Source of the DNA: Parasedimentitalea maritima | GTDB lineage: Bacteria > Pseudomonadota > Alphaproteobacteria > Rhodobacterales > Rhodobacteraceae | Direction of reading: 5' to 3' | NCBI RefSeq assembly: GCF_005771405.1 | Contig: NZ_VAUA01000008.1 | Span: 124,001 to 188,000, forward strand | Length of the DNA stretch: 64,000 nt | Translations under genes and position numbers: made by a program | Shown: in pieces, positions 8,321 to 17,931 of the stretch | Numbering within the stretch: position 1 is the first letter of the stretch | How the letters are laid out: every line of letters starts with the position of its first letter | The notes under the pieces: model-generated | Told to the model about the DNA's origin: nothing | The model's database searches: none | What the model saw: only the letters and a program-made list of their open reading frames with translations

Positions 8321-10054
8321 ATGTCGGGCAATTTTGAGCAGTTGACACATTTGGTTTATGAGGCGTCGTTGGACAATTCGTTGTGGCCTGAATTGATACT
8401 TGAGCTGACAGAAGAAGTTCAACGCGCGCGCGACAGTCGGTTTTTGGAACATAACGACAGCAAGGGGCTGGAGAACCTCTCACAGCACTTCAGGCGGGCC
8501 TTTAGCATTTCCAAACGCATGGTCGACTTGCAAGAACGCGAGACCTATTTGTCGTCGGTTTTGAACAGTTTTGCCTTTGGTGTAGCCCTGTTTGGGGAAA
8601 CTGGGCAGCTCTTGATGGCCAATCGGTCAATGCAGGAAACGCTGCAGTTGGGATCGATTTTGCCCAATGGTGAACTCCCGGGCCTTTTGAACGACAAAGG
8701 CGAACAATCGCTGGCCTCGCTGGTTGGGTCCTGCATTCAGAATGAGGTATCGCAAGAGTTCCAATTGCCGGGAAATTGCCAAGAGCCAATGATGGTTTTG
8801 CCTCGTCAAGACGCGGAACGAATTGGATTTCCGTCAATTGCCTCTGCAGTTCTGATTTCTGCAGGCCGAGGAAAAAACGATGCGCTGCGCAGCTTCTCCC
8901 ATACGCATCATCTTTCTAGGCGTGAGGCTGAGCTGTTAGGCGAACTTAGCCAAAAGGGGGAACTGCGAAGTGCGGCTGTTGAGATGGGACTGTCCTATGA
9001 AAGTGCGCGTACGTATTTGAAGCGGATCTATGATAAAACGGGGCTTCATAATCAGGCTAGTCTGATCGCTGGGCTCGCCGCGACACCAATGTCCGCCCTG
9101 CGACGTAGTGAATTGTTTAAGGGTGAACGCCGGAACGTGCGGCGGATGATCACTCTTAGAGATGGCCGCAACCTTGAATATTTTTGCCTTGGCCCTGAAA
9201 CCGGGGACCCCGTGCTGGTCTTCGATGCGCTGTCGGGGGTTGCAATCGATGTGGTCGGGTATCCGGATCTTTGCTTGCACTATCTGGAACGGCACAACAT
9301 TCGTCTTATTACCCCCTGTCGTCCCGGCGCATTTCGGTCCGAGGCCAGGGATATGGACAGCCTGCGGGATTTCACATCAGATGTAGAACAGTTGATGGAG
9401 CAATTGGGCCTAGGCAGTGTAGGTATTTTGGCCCTGTCCTTCGGTTCGGGCAGCGCATTGGCCGTGGCGCATGGGTTAGGATCGCGTGTTGAAAAAATCG
9501 TGCTGTCTTCTGCTGCCTATCCTGTTTATCGCCATCCGAATTGGCGTGAGTTGGATCAGTTTTATCATATGTCCAGTATTTTGGGGCGCCACTGGCCCTC
9601 AATGCTTCGGCAGGTGATCCCATTTCTGGTGCGATCAATTTTGCAGAACCGGGACAACTATTTTGACCGGTATTGTAAGCGTACACGCAGCGCTGACGAT
9701 GTTGAAATTCTGTCGCATCCGGTGATCCGGCGCCGAACAGCTGAAATGCTGGCACAGCGCACAGCCATGGGCATGGAAGGCATGGTGGAAGAGAACCTGT
9801 TGAATGCTCAGGGCTGGGACTTCCCTGTGCAGGATATCACGGTTCCGGTTGAAATTTTTCAAGGTGACCTGGATAACGTAGCACCCGTGCAAGGGGCCGA
9901 GCTTTTGGCTCAGCATTTACCGGATGCCCGCCTGACTGCGATGGCTGACAAAGGGCATTACCACCACATTACCAACTGGCCCTGGTTGCTGGCGCGTGCG
10001 GCTGGGCGCGATGTGGAGCCTGGTAGCGAAAGGTATAGTATTCCAGACCTTTGA
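8321..10054 (+). CDS. LuxR-type DNA-binding domain fused to alpha/beta hydrolase
   Basis: A 577-residue protein. The first ~190 residues look like a PAS-like sensor (SSVLNSFAFGVALFGETGQ). Next comes a LuxR-like helix-turn-helix (LSRREAELLGELSQKG, then SYESARTYLKRIYDKTG at about 226-242). From about 260 an alpha/beta hydrolase domain follows with a nucleophile elbow ALSFGSG and a late histidine in DKGHYHH, so it may be catalytic or may use the fold to bind a ligand. Start ATG 8321 was preferred over the TTG two codons upstream. The role is unknown; fusing a hydrolase to a DNA-binding module suggests a regulator that senses or destroys its own signal. Confidence 0.85.
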   Translation: MSGNFEQLTHLVYEASLDNSLWPELILELTEEVQRARDSRFLEHNDSKGLENLSQHFRRAFSISKRMVDLQERETYLSSVLNSFAFGVALFGETGQLLMANRSMQETLQLGSILPNGELPGLLNDKGEQSLASLVGSCIQNEVSQEFQLPGNCQEPMMVLPRQDAERIGFPSIASAVLISAGRGKNDALRSFSHTHHLSRREAELLGELSQKGELRSAAVEMGLSYESARTYLKRIYDKTGLHNQASLIAGLAATPMSALRRSELFKGERRNVRRMITLRDGRNLEYFCLGPETGDPVLVFDALSGVAIDVVGYPDLCLHYLERHNIRLITPCRPGAFRSEARDMDSLRDFTSDVEQLMEQLGLGSVGILALSFGSGSALAVAHGLGSRVEKIVLSSAAYPVYRHPNWRELDQFYHMSSILGRHWPSMLRQVIPFLVRSILQNRDNYFDRYCKRTRSADDVEILSHPVIRRRTAEMLAQRTAMGMEGMVEENLLNAQGWDFPVQDITVPVEIFQGDLDNVAPVQGAELLAQHLPDARLTAMADKGHYHHITNWPWLLARAAGRDVEPGSERYSIPDL

Positions 10055-10147
10055 GTGTTTTGTCCCCAAATGGGAATAGGTCGAAATAGCGAGGCTTTCT
10101 AGATACCGGACGTGGTTAACGAGTAACTTTTTTAAGGCCTGTCCAAA

Positions 10148-10510
10148 ATGATTGTTGAAAACATCTATGACGTCTTTGCGTCTCTTCCTGCACAGGTTTC
10201 CACTGGGTGTGGGGTAGTTGGGTTTCTCCTGTACCTGACCAACTACACATTGGTGACCTTTCGCGTCATCGACAGCCAGGGGATAGCGTTCTTTCTGATC
10301 AATATATGTGGTGCATGCCTCATATTGATCAGCTTGGTGCAGAACTTCAATCTCGGCTCAATGTTGATCCAGGTTTTCTGGATTTGCCTGGGGATAATAG
10401 CAATTGCTATTCGTCTAAGGGCACGGGCGGCATGGCGTACTAGCAATGCGCAAATGGCGGACCGAACAGTAACAAACCGTTCTTTGGCTGAAACCAGTCA
10501 TCATATTTGA
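10148..10510 (+). CDS. small membrane protein, CBU_0592-like
   Basis: A 120-residue protein with three hydrophobic segments: around GCGVVGFLLYLTNYTLV, AFFLINICGACLILISLVQ, and QVFWICLGIIAIAIRL. The order and the SLVQNFNLGSMLIQVFW motif resemble the CBU_0592 family of small inner-membrane proteins of unknown function. The cytoplasmic C-terminus is polar. It stands alone between the hydrolase-fusion regulator and the end of the convergent liv operon. Confidence 0.75.
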   Translation: MIVENIYDVFASLPAQVSTGCGVVGFLLYLTNYTLVTFRVIDSQGIAFFLINICGACLILISLVQNFNLGSMLIQVFWICLGIIAIAIRLRARAAWRTSNAQMADRTVTNRSLAETSHHI

Positions 10511-10608
10511 TCCAGCTCTCTCCCGGTTTGGATTAGATAGAACGGGAGCAATCGGACTGAATATTCTGATCAGTTTACGATGGTTTCCCAACCTTCATGC
10601 GAACAAAA

Positions 10609-10639
10609 ATAAGGCCGACCCTGGTAAGGTCGGCCTTAT
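10609..10639 (-). terminator. terminator of the liv-type ABC operon
   Basis: A perfect 12-bp stem (ATAAGGCCGACC / GGTCGGCCTTAT) with a 7-base loop, followed on the minus strand by ATTTTTG. It lies 37 bases past the livF stop and could also stop transcription coming from the left. Confidence 0.85.
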
Positions 10640-10676
10640 ACACTTGTTGCCGTAAAAAACGGGATTTCATTGTGGC

Positions 10677-11432
10677 TTAGATCGCCAGATATTCGGCGCG
10701 CAGTTCTTCGTTTTCCAGCACTTCAGAGGCCACACCGTCGAACACGATGCCTCCGGTGTCGAGGATTACCGCACGGTCAGCCAGTTCCAGTGCCCGCACT
10801 GCGTTTTGTTCAACGATGATGGTCGTGATGCCTTGTTCCTTGATGTGGATGAGCGTCCGTTCGATCTCATCCACGATTACAGGTGCCAGTCCTTCGTAAG
10901 GCTCGTCCAACAGAAGAACTTTGATATCGCGGGCCAATGCGCGGGCAATTGCCAGCATCTGCTGTTCGCCGCCCGATAGGGTGACACCCTCTTGCTTGCG
11001 GCGCTCACCCAAGCGCGGGAACAGCTCGTACAGACGTTCCAGCGACCAGCCGATCGGCGGAGCGATCTGGGCCAGTTGCAGGTTTTCCTCGACCGTCAGG
11101 CCAGGAATGATGCTGCGATCTTCTGGCACCAGGGCCAACCCTGCGGCAGAGGCCTGATAACTTGCCATGCTGTGCAAGGGTTGGTGATCCAGCCAGATCT
11201 CACCCTTGTTCAACTGGGGGTCATCCATCCGGGCGATAGCGCGCAGGGTCGAGGTTTTGCCCGCCCCATTACGGCCTAGCAAGGCAAGGATCTCGCCCTC
11301 GTGCACGTTGAAGGAAATGCCCTGCACGATATAGCTTTCACCATAGTAAGCATGCATGTCCCAGACCGACAAAAAGGCCGGGGCGGTGGTCGCCTGGTTG
11401 GCGTTCTTGGAGAAATTGGGTTTGACGTTCAT
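10677..11432 (-). CDS. livF: branched-chain-type ABC transporter ATP-binding protein LivF
   Basis: One of the two ATPases of a HAAT-type (hydrophobic amino acid/amide) ABC importer. The 251-residue protein has Walker A GRNGAGKTS, the signature LSGGEQQML, Walker B KVLLLDEPYEGL and the H-loop region IIVEQN (the usual switch histidine is a Gln/Asn-type position, as is common in LivF). It is the last gene of a five-gene operon (substrate-binding protein, livH, livM, livG, livF) and is followed by a strong terminator. Confidence 0.93.
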   Translation of the reverse strand: MNVKPNFSKNANQATTAPAFLSVWDMHAYYGESYIVQGISFNVHEGEILALLGRNGAGKTSTLRAIARMDDPQLNKGEIWLDHQPLHSMASYQASAAGLALVPEDRSIIPGLTVEENLQLAQIAPPIGWSLERLYELFPRLGERRKQEGVTLSGGEQQMLAIARALARDIKVLLLDEPYEGLAPVIVDEIERTLIHIKEQGITTIIVEQNAVRALELADRAVILDTGGIVFDGVASEVLENEELRAEYLAI

Positions 11433-11444
11433 TTGGTTCTCTCC

Positions 11445-12200
11445 TTAGCCCGACTCACCCAGGTACGCTTCGCGCACTTTGGGGTTGCCTCGGATATTTT
11501 GTGGTTCATCTTCAACCAGTGGTGTGCCCTGGGCCAAAACGGTGATCCGATCAGCCAGAGAGAACACAACGTGCATATCATGCTCAATGATGGCGATGGT
11601 GATGTCGCGTTCGTCGCTGATCTGTTTCAGCAGATCGATGGTGTTGTTGGTGTCTGCTCGTGCCATACCGGCAGTGGGTTCATCCAACAGCAGCAGGCGG
11701 GGTTCTTGTGATAGGCACATGCCAATCTCAAGGCGCCGTTTATCCCCACGCGACAGCGAGGCGGCGTTCATGTGCCGCTTGTCCGCCATGTTCATGTCTT
11801 TCAACATTTCCTCGGCTTTTGCGATGATGTCCTTTTGGCTGAGCACAGACCCGATTGCGTTCATTTCAAACGCACCGTCCCGTTTGGCAAAGCAGGGGAT
11901 CATCATGTTTTCCATCACCGAAAGTTCACCAAAGATCTCGGGTGTCTGGAACACACGGCTGATGCCCATCTGGTTGATCTCATACGGGGCACGGCCCAGC
12001 ACGGATTGACCGTCGAACATCACTGACCCGGTGTCAGGGATCAACTTTCCCACCAGACAGTTCAGTAGGGTGGATTTGCCTGCACCGTTTGGACCGATGA
12101 TAGCATGGACCGAGTTTTCCTTGACGCTTAGGTTTACATCCCCCAAGGCTTGGAGCCCGCCGAACCGCTTGTTTACGCCTTTGACTTCAAGAATTCCCAT
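11445..12200 (-). CDS. livG: branched-chain-type ABC transporter ATP-binding protein LivG
   Basis: The second ATPase of the importer, 251 residues. Visible motifs are Walker A GPNGAGKST, the signature LSRGDKRRLEIG, Walker B RLLLLDEPTAGM and switch histidine IIEHDMHVVF. The signature has R in place of the more usual G at its third position, an acceptable LivG variant. It lies 12 bases upstream of livF and 11 bases downstream of livM on the same strand, so the genes are surely co-transcribed. Confidence 0.93.
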   Translation of the reverse strand: MGILEVKGVNKRFGGLQALGDVNLSVKENSVHAIIGPNGAGKSTLLNCLVGKLIPDTGSVMFDGQSVLGRAPYEINQMGISRVFQTPEIFGELSVMENMMIPCFAKRDGAFEMNAIGSVLSQKDIIAKAEEMLKDMNMADKRHMNAASLSRGDKRRLEIGMCLSQEPRLLLLDEPTAGMARADTNNTIDLLKQISDERDITIAIIEHDMHVVFSLADRITVLAQGTPLVEDEPQNIRGNPKVREAYLGESG

Positions 12201-12211
12201 CTTGTGTCTCC

Positions 12212-13414
12212 TTATTCCGCAGGTTCGGTTGTGCTGGTGGGCTTGTTACCGCCCGCCTTTTTGCTACGTATCCAGGCTGTAACGCGTTGGCCGCCTTCAA
12301 CCAAACCACCGGGCAGGAACACCACAACCAGAACAAACAAGATGCCAAGCGTCATATGCCAGCCTTTGCCTACAAAGGGGTAGACCAGGGTAACCAGCAG
12401 GTCCTCAAGCCCGTCGGGCAGAGCGCCGAACCAACTGTGGAGTACGCTTTCGTTGATCTTGGAGAAGATGTTTTCGAAGTACTTGATGAAACCTGCGCCC
12501 AGAACCGGACCAATCAGAGTGCCGGCGCCGCCAAGGATCGTCATCAGAACCACTTCGCCAGAAGCTGTCCACTGCATACGTTCGGCGCCTGCCAGAGGAT
12601 CCATCGAGGCCAACAAGCCACCGGCCAGACCAGCATACATACCTGAGATAACAAAGGCAGCCAGCGTGTAGGGGCGGGTGTTCAGCCCGGTGTAGTTCAT
12701 CCGCTGCTGGTTCGATTTAACAGCTTTCAGCATCAGACCAAAGGGCGAGCGGAAGATGCGGATCGACAGGTAGAAAACAGCCAGCAGGATCAACGCACAG
12801 AGGTAGTACCCCGCGTTGAATTGGAAGGCCCAGGGGCCAACGGCCATTTCAAAAGTCGAACGCATTTCCAAACCAAACAGATTGGTAACCGGGATGGATC
12901 CATCTGCCGTCTGCGACACGCCAAGGACCCTAGGATCATCGAGGCTAAGTTGCAGGCCAGTCTCACCATTGGTGATTGGGGTCAGCACTGAGTAGGCCAG
13001 GTTGAACGACATCTGTGCAAAGGCCAGCGTCAGGATCGAAAAGTAGATACCCGACCGTCGCAGCGAGACGTAGCCAATCAGCAGGGCAAACACACCCGCC
13101 ATAACCACTGACAACAAGATGGCGGGGATGACGTTCATCGCCAGAAGTTTGAACATCCAAACCGCCGAGTAAGAGCCGACACCCAAAAAGGCTGCGTGGC
13201 CAAAGCTGAGATAGCCCGTGAGGCCAAACAGGATGTTGAAACCAATGGCAAAGATGCCAAAGATCACAAACCTCTGCATCAGATCCGGGTAACCGGCGTT
13301 GAATTGTGCCAATCCGCTGTCCGTAGGGAACGGGTTCAGGATAAAGGGTGCTAGCATCGTCAGTGCGGCGACAAGCAACAGCATTGTGGTGTCGTTTTTG
13401 TTCATTCCGAGCAT
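12212..13414 (-). CDS. livM: branched-chain-type ABC transporter permease LivM
   Basis: A 400-residue inner-membrane permease with about ten hydrophobic segments and the LivM signature region [16 protein letters not shown] near residue 65, plus [17 protein letters not shown] and [15 protein letters not shown] towards the C-terminus. The C-terminal tail is basic then Ser/Thr/Pro-rich. It pairs with LivH to form the transmembrane channel. The substrate cannot be read from sequence; this transporter class moves branched amino acids, urea, short amides and related compounds. Confidence 0.92.
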   Translation of the reverse strand: MLGMNKNDTTMLLLVAALTMLAPFILNPFPTDSGLAQFNAGYPDLMQRFVIFGIFAIGFNILFGLTGYLSFGHAAFLGVGSYSAVWMFKLLAMNVIPAILLSVVMAGVFALLIGYVSLRRSGIYFSILTLAFAQMSFNLAYSVLTPITNGETGLQLSLDDPRVLGVSQTADGSIPVTNLFGLEMRSTFEMAVGPWAFQFNAGYYLCALILLAVFYLSIRIFRSPFGLMLKAVKSNQQRMNYTGLNTRPYTLAAFVISGMYAGLAGGLLASMDPLAGAERMQWTASGEVVLMTILGGAGTLIGPVLGAGFIKYFENIFSKINESVLHSWFGALPDGLEDLLVTLVYPFVGKGWHMTLGILFVLVVVFLPGGLVEGGQRVTAWIRSKKAGGNKPTSTTEPAE

Positions 13415-13418
13415 GTTT

Positions 13419-14441
13419 TTAGTCCTCCATCACGCCTTTGCGGCCCATCAGACCTCGGGGGCGGGTGAGCAGAATGATGATTGCCACCACATAGATGATG
13501 ATTTGGTCGATACCTGGGATGATTGATTTAATCTCGTTCATCGAGGCAAAGCTTTCGAGAATTCCCAGCAGGAAGCCCGCAAGTACCGCTCCTGGCAGCG
13601 AGCCCATGCCACCAACAACCACCACAACAAAGCTGAGAACAAGGAAGTCCATGCCCATGTGATAGTTCGGCGAGTTGATCGGGGTATACATCACACCTGC
13701 AAGACCCGCGACAGCAGCGGCAATACCAAACATGACGGTGAAGCGTTTATCGATATTGATGCCAAGCAAGCCCACGGTTTCACGGTCGGCCATACCGGCG
13801 CGCACAACCATACCAAAGGTAGTGAATTGCAGGAATGAGAAAATGCCACCAATAACCAGAAGCGAGAAGAAGAAGTAGACGATACGCCAGACAGGATAAA
13901 CAATATCCATGCCGATGATGGCGCCGACGTTGACAATTCCGCTCAATGCTTCGGGGGCAGGGGTCTGGATCGGGTTGGCGCCGTAGAAATATTTGATCAC
14001 TTCCTGCAGCACGATGGCGAGACCAAAGGTCACCAGGATTTGATCCGCGTGGGGACGCTTGTAGAAGTGCTTGATCAGCCCGCGTTCCATCGCATAACCA
14101 ACAAAAACCATAATTGGGACTGCAAACAGAATCGCCAGAGGGACTGCCCAGTCGATGATCGTCCCACCCATTTGAGGGCCGAACCAGGCCTCGACGTAGG
14201 GGGTTTTCACCTTTAGCGCATTGCCAAGAAAGTCGGTTTGGGTCTCATCAATTGTCTCAAAGCTGAGATTGAGGAGCCGTTGAAGGGTGACGGCGCAGAA
14301 TGCACCAATCATGAACAAGGCCCCATGGGCAAAGTTCACCACGCCAAGCGTGCCAAAAATGAGTGTCAGTCCCAGCGCGATCAGCGCATAGGCAGAGCCC
14401 TTGTCGAGCCCGTTCAAGATTTGCAATAGGATTGCGTCCAT
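13419..14441 (-). CDS. livH: branched-chain-type ABC transporter permease LivH
   Basis: A 340-residue permease beginning [16 protein letters not shown] at 14441; a longer frame to 14576 adds a hydrophilic extension without homology and was rejected. The LivH signature [19 protein letters not shown] is present, as are [18 protein letters not shown] and a C-terminal [13 protein letters not shown] typical of the family. A hydrophilic insertion near residues 50-75 ([15 protein letters not shown] region) is longer than in amino-acid LivH and resembles some urea/amide-type permeases. It lies 4 bases upstream of livM. Confidence 0.92.
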   Translation of the reverse strand: MDAILLQILNGLDKGSAYALIALGLTLIFGTLGVVNFAHGALFMIGAFCAVTLQRLLNLSFETIDETQTDFLGNALKVKTPYVEAWFGPQMGGTIIDWAVPLAILFAVPIMVFVGYAMERGLIKHFYKRPHADQILVTFGLAIVLQEVIKYFYGANPIQTPAPEALSGIVNVGAIIGMDIVYPVWRIVYFFFSLLVIGGIFSFLQFTTFGMVVRAGMADRETVGLLGINIDKRFTVMFGIAAAVAGLAGVMYTPINSPNYHMGMDFLVLSFVVVVVGGMGSLPGAVLAGFLLGILESFASMNEIKSIIPGIDQIIIYVVAIIILLTRPRGLMGRKGVMED

Positions 14442-14582
14442 AGCCCCCACCTTTGGGTTTGTCGTCTTGTCTTTGTGAGTGTCCGGCGGCCTCGGGATGA
14501 TTATCCCGTATCGATCTGCTAGATCCGGCTGCTGGGTGAAGGGGCTGGGCGCAGATTGCGCGCCCAGCCCGGCCATATGGCC

Positions 14583-15926
14583 TTAGCCTGCGTTACAAGA
14601 GCCCAGGGCTCCGCCAGCAAACATTGGGTGATCGATCGGGTAAGTAACCTGAGCCGCCGGAGTGACTTCGACAACTTCAAGAAGGTCGAACTCCGATGTT
14701 GGGTTTTCTTTACCGCGCACAACCAGCACGTCTTTGAAGCACTGGTGATCGCCAGCACGGTACAATGTTTTACCATTGCCCAGACCGTCGAACTCAAAGC
14801 CTTCCAGAGCTTCGCCAATACCACATGGGTTGAAAGTACCTGCGCGTGTGGCAGCATCCGCATACAGCAAAGTCTGACAGTATACAGTGTGCGCCGCCTG
14901 CGACGGTGGGAAGCCATATTTGGTGCCGAAGGATTTAACGAATGCCTTAGAGGCATCGTCCTGCAGCGACCAGTGCCAGTTGGTGGAACCGTGAATGCCT
15001 TTAACGTTGGCACCGGCACCTTTGGCCATCAGACGCGAGTACAGCGGAACAACGATTTCGAAGTTCTTGCCGTTGACGACTTTTTCACGCAGACCAAACT
15101 GAACAGCGTTGGTCAGCGAGTTCACCATGTTGCCGCCGTAGTGGTTCAGAACCAGAACATCAGCACCCGAATTCAGAACCGGAGCGATGTAGGACGAGAA
15201 GTCAGTCGAGGCGAGCGGTGTGCGCACTTTGTTGACTGTGTTCCAGCCCATGGCTTCGGTTGCAGCAGCGATCGACTCTTCCTGAGTCCAGCCCCAAGTG
15301 TAGTCAGCTGTCAGGTGATAGGCGTTACGGTCGGTGCCATACAGGTTCTTAAGAACCGGAGCCAAGGCCGCAGCAGACATGTAACCGTTAAAGAAGTGAC
15401 GGAAGCCATTGGCTTTCTTATCTTTACCGGTTGTGTCGTTCGAGTGGGTCAGACCAGCCATGAAGATCACGCCAGCTTCTTGACACAGACCCTGAACAGC
15501 AATCGCAACACCCGAGGACGAACCACCTGTGATCATCACAGCGCCGTCTTTTTCGATCATCGACTTAGCCGATGCGCGTGCAGCATCAGATTTGGTCTGC
15601 GTATCGCCTGTGACGAACTCGACCTTTTTGCCCAGGATGCCGTTGCCCTGCAGCTCTTTGGAGCTGAAGGTGTTCAGCATGCCGCCGTCGCCTTCTCCGT
15701 TCAGGTGCTCGACTGCTAACTGATATGCGCGCAGCTCGTCCGCGCCTTCGTCGGCGTAGGGGCCAGTTTGTGGTACGTTGAAACCCAAAGTGACAGAACT
15801 ACCAGTGGGTTCATTGGTGTAAGCCGCGACGGACGACGCGGTAAAAATCGTTGGCAATGCAACACCTGCGCCGGCAACAGCGCTGGTTTTCAGCATGCCA
15901 CGACGCGTGAAATTCGAATTGGACAT
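14583..15926 (-). CDS. HAAT-type ABC transporter substrate-binding protein, Tat-exported
   Basis: A 447-residue periplasmic binding protein, first gene of the operon. The start at 15926 (MSNSNFTRRGML) has GGGAGG just upstream. The N-terminus carries a twin-arginine motif (TRRGMLKTS) and a hydrophobic segment ending near SVAA, so it should be exported folded through Tat. The type I binding fold is seen in VTLGFNVPQTGPYADEGADE, MITGGSSSGVAIAVQ and DVLVLNHYGGN. Length exceeds that of LivJ/LivK and is closer to urea/amide-binding proteins. The ligand is unknown. Confidence 0.9.
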   Translation of the reverse strand: MSNSNFTRRGMLKTSAVAGAGVALPTIFTASSVAAYTNEPTGSSVTLGFNVPQTGPYADEGADELRAYQLAVEHLNGEGDGGMLNTFSSKELQGNGILGKKVEFVTGDTQTKSDAARASAKSMIEKDGAVMITGGSSSGVAIAVQGLCQEAGVIFMAGLTHSNDTTGKDKKANGFRHFFNGYMSAAALAPVLKNLYGTDRNAYHLTADYTWGWTQEESIAAATEAMGWNTVNKVRTPLASTDFSSYIAPVLNSGADVLVLNHYGGNMVNSLTNAVQFGLREKVVNGKNFEIVVPLYSRLMAKGAGANVKGIHGSTNWHWSLQDDASKAFVKSFGTKYGFPPSQAAHTVYCQTLLYADAATRAGTFNPCGIGEALEGFEFDGLGNGKTLYRAGDHQCFKDVLVVRGKENPTSEFDLLEVVEVTPAAQVTYPIDHPMFAGGALGSCNAG

Positions 15927-15989
15927 ATAATCCTCCCTTATATGATTGACGCGTCGCGGCTCCTCTACTTCCACGATGCGCAGGCACTA

Positions 15990-16031
15990 TTGTGCAAATG
16001 CAGTATGGGGCGAGGTTGTAAAATTGCGCAA
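15990..16031. promoter_or_regulatory. paired TTGYGCAA-type sites between ScfR regulator and ABC operon
   Basis: TTGTGCAAA at 15990-15998 and the palindrome TTGCGCAA at 16024-16031 lie 34 bases apart (about three helical turns) in the shared upstream region of the ABC operon and the ScfR-type gene. ScfR/RamB-type regulators are known to bind TTTGCAA-like repeats, so these are plausible operators. The assignment is inference from motif resemblance and position. Confidence 0.4.
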
Positions 16032-16156
16032 TAATCGCCTTGTTTTTCTGGATAATTCTGTAAATAAATGCACAGAGGTGCGCCTGATGTTGTAAAGTAT
16101 TTTATATTGCAGCGCAGAAAACTGTTGAAAACGTATTGATCAAGGAGGGCTGCATA

Positions 16157-17452
16157 ATGACAAGGGACACTTTGACAGGTAGTCGAATCCGTGAACGCAG
16201 GCTGTTTTTGGCGTTGCGTCAGGCGGCGCTGGCGCGACAGGTCGACATATCTGCGTCTTATCTTAACCTAATTGAGCACAATCGCCGTAGAATCGGTGGC
16301 AAGCTATTGGTGGATATTGCCAGAGTGTTGGGGGTCGAACCTTCAATGCTTACCGAAGGCGCTGAAGTGGCACTGATCTCAACCCTGCGGGAGGCCGCTG
16401 CGGATGCCGAGAAGCCGGTCGCCGAGCTAGACCATGTGGACGAGTTTGCGGGGCGGTTTCCAGGTTGGGCTGAAGTGCTGGCTGGTGAACATCGTCGGGT
16501 GGCCACGCTTGAGCGTACTGTTCAGGTGCTGTCAGATCGTTTGACACATGACCCGCAACTGGCGGCGTCTCTGCATGAAGTGCTGTCAACGGCTGCTGCA
16601 ATTCGCTCCACCGCGTCGATCTTGGCAGAAACGGGAGAGCTTGAGCCGGAATGGCGGGACCGTTTCCATCAAAACCTCAATGTGGATTCACGTAGGCTGG
16701 CCGAAAGCAGTAGGGCGCTGGTAAATTTCCTCGACGACAGTAGTACAAACGCCGCTCGACGCGGTGTGCCGCTGGAAGACGTGGAAGCGTTCTTTAGTGC
16801 CCATGATTTTCATTTTGGAGCTATTGAACAAGGACAGGCATCTCCGGCGGAATTGGTTGCGGATGCGTCTGAGCTGCAAAGCGATGCAGCCAGAACTGAC
16901 GCCATGGCTGCACTGGAACTGTATCGCTTGGATGCTGAAAAGATGCCTTTGGATGAAATAACCCAAGCAGTTGCCAACAAAATAGATCCAATGGCCCTTG
17001 CCGAAACATTTAGTTGCCAACTGCCCTCAGTCTTGCGGCGCCTGGCAACCTTGCCTGAGGAGGTTCTGGGCAGGCAATCAGGGTTGGTTTTTTGTGATGC
17101 GTCGGGGTCCATTCTTTTTCGCAAACCGATCGATGGGTTTGCTCTTCCAAGGTTTGGAGCGTCCTGCCCGCTGTGGCCTCTATACACTGCATTGGCCCGG
17201 CCACAGGTTCCGCTGCGTCGTCAGGTGGTGCAGCATGGCCGCCATGCCACGGGTTTTGAATGCCTAGCTGTCGCCTGGCCGCAAGCGCAAGTTGGATTTG
17301 ATAAAGATCCGATGTACCGTGCAGTAATGTTGATCCTGCCGCAGACGGTCAGCCGGGCAGATGCACTGGCGGTAGGGTCAAGCTGTCGGGTCTGTATGGC
17401 AAAGAACTGTCAGGCGCGGCGCGAGACATCAATCCTTGACGAAGAGTTTTGA
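16157..17452 (+). CDS. ScfR-family XRE transcriptional regulator
   Basis: From ATG 16157, with AAGGAGGG 7 bases upstream, this is 431 residues. The N-terminus is an XRE helix-turn-helix (GSRIRERRLFLALRQAALAR, SASYLNLIEHNRRRIGGK). The C-terminus ends in the cysteine motif GSSCRVCMAKNCQARRE typical of the short-chain fatty acyl-CoA regulators (DUF2083; PccR, MccR, RamB). Those regulators sense acyl-CoA esters and control propionate, methylmalonyl or acetate pathways; which class this one belongs to is not clear. It is divergent from the Liv-type operon and has candidate operators in between. Confidence 0.88.
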   Translation: MTRDTLTGSRIRERRLFLALRQAALARQVDISASYLNLIEHNRRRIGGKLLVDIARVLGVEPSMLTEGAEVALISTLREAAADAEKPVAELDHVDEFAGRFPGWAEVLAGEHRRVATLERTVQVLSDRLTHDPQLAASLHEVLSTAAAIRSTASILAETGELEPEWRDRFHQNLNVDSRRLAESSRALVNFLDDSSTNAARRGVPLEDVEAFFSAHDFHFGAIEQGQASPAELVADASELQSDAARTDAMAALELYRLDAEKMPLDEITQAVANKIDPMALAETFSCQLPSVLRRLATLPEEVLGRQSGLVFCDASGSILFRKPIDGFALPRFGASCPLWPLYTALARPQVPLRRQVVQHGRHATGFECLAVAWPQAQVGFDKDPMYRAVMLILPQTVSRADALAVGSSCRVCMAKNCQARRETSILDEEF

Positions 17453-17550
17453 CAGTTATGTGACCGCGGGTCTAGTCTGGCCTGAACTAGGGGAATTAGC
17501 GCTAGGTCTTTGAGGACCGCAAGTTGGCGTTGAGGGAGGAATTTCTGCAT

Positions 17551-17931
17551 ATGGGCAGACATGTTGTGTTGATTGAGGATGAGCCAAATATTATTGAGGC
17601 GATCCGGTTTCTACTGACCCGGGAAGGCTGGACTGTTGAGGCTCATTCTGATGGTCAAGATGCGATTGCGGTGATCAAGGCGGCAAAACCAGATCTGGTT
17701 ATTCTTGATCTTATGCTGCCGGGCAAAAGTGGAATGGAAATCATTAAGGATCTCCGCGAACAGGAAAAAATGACCCAACTACCGGTGTTGATGCTGACAG
17801 CGCGCGGGCAGGCGCGAGATCGGGAAATGGCTGAAAAGGCCGGGGTCAGCCGTTTTATGACCAAGCCGTTTTCCAATACAGAAGTGCTAGCGGCAGTTCG
17901 GGATTTGCACGCGCAGGCCAATCAAGCATGA
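17551..17931 (+). CDS. single-domain response regulator
   Basis: A 126-residue receiver with no output domain. Acidic residues Glu9, Asp10 (LIEDEP), the phospho-acceptor Asp53 (ILDLMLPG), Thr83 (MLTARG) and Lys105 (MTKPFS) are all in place, so it should be phosphorylatable. The start at 17551 has GGGAGGA 10 bases upstream; the earlier TTG at 17524 would include that site. It overlaps the next gene by 4 bases and is followed by a histidine kinase, so the kinase is its likely partner. Without an output domain it may act by protein contact, as CheY does. Confidence 0.9.
   Translation: MGRHVVLIEDEPNIIEAIRFLLTREGWTVEAHSDGQDAIAVIKAAKPDLVILDLMLPGKSGMEIIKDLREQEKMTQLPVLMLTARGQARDREMAEKAGVSRFMTKPFSNTEVLAAVRDLHAQANQA

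Noticed and set aside
14556-15719. 387-codon open frame on the plus strand
   Set aside because: Antisense to the Tat-exported binding protein; no domain features.
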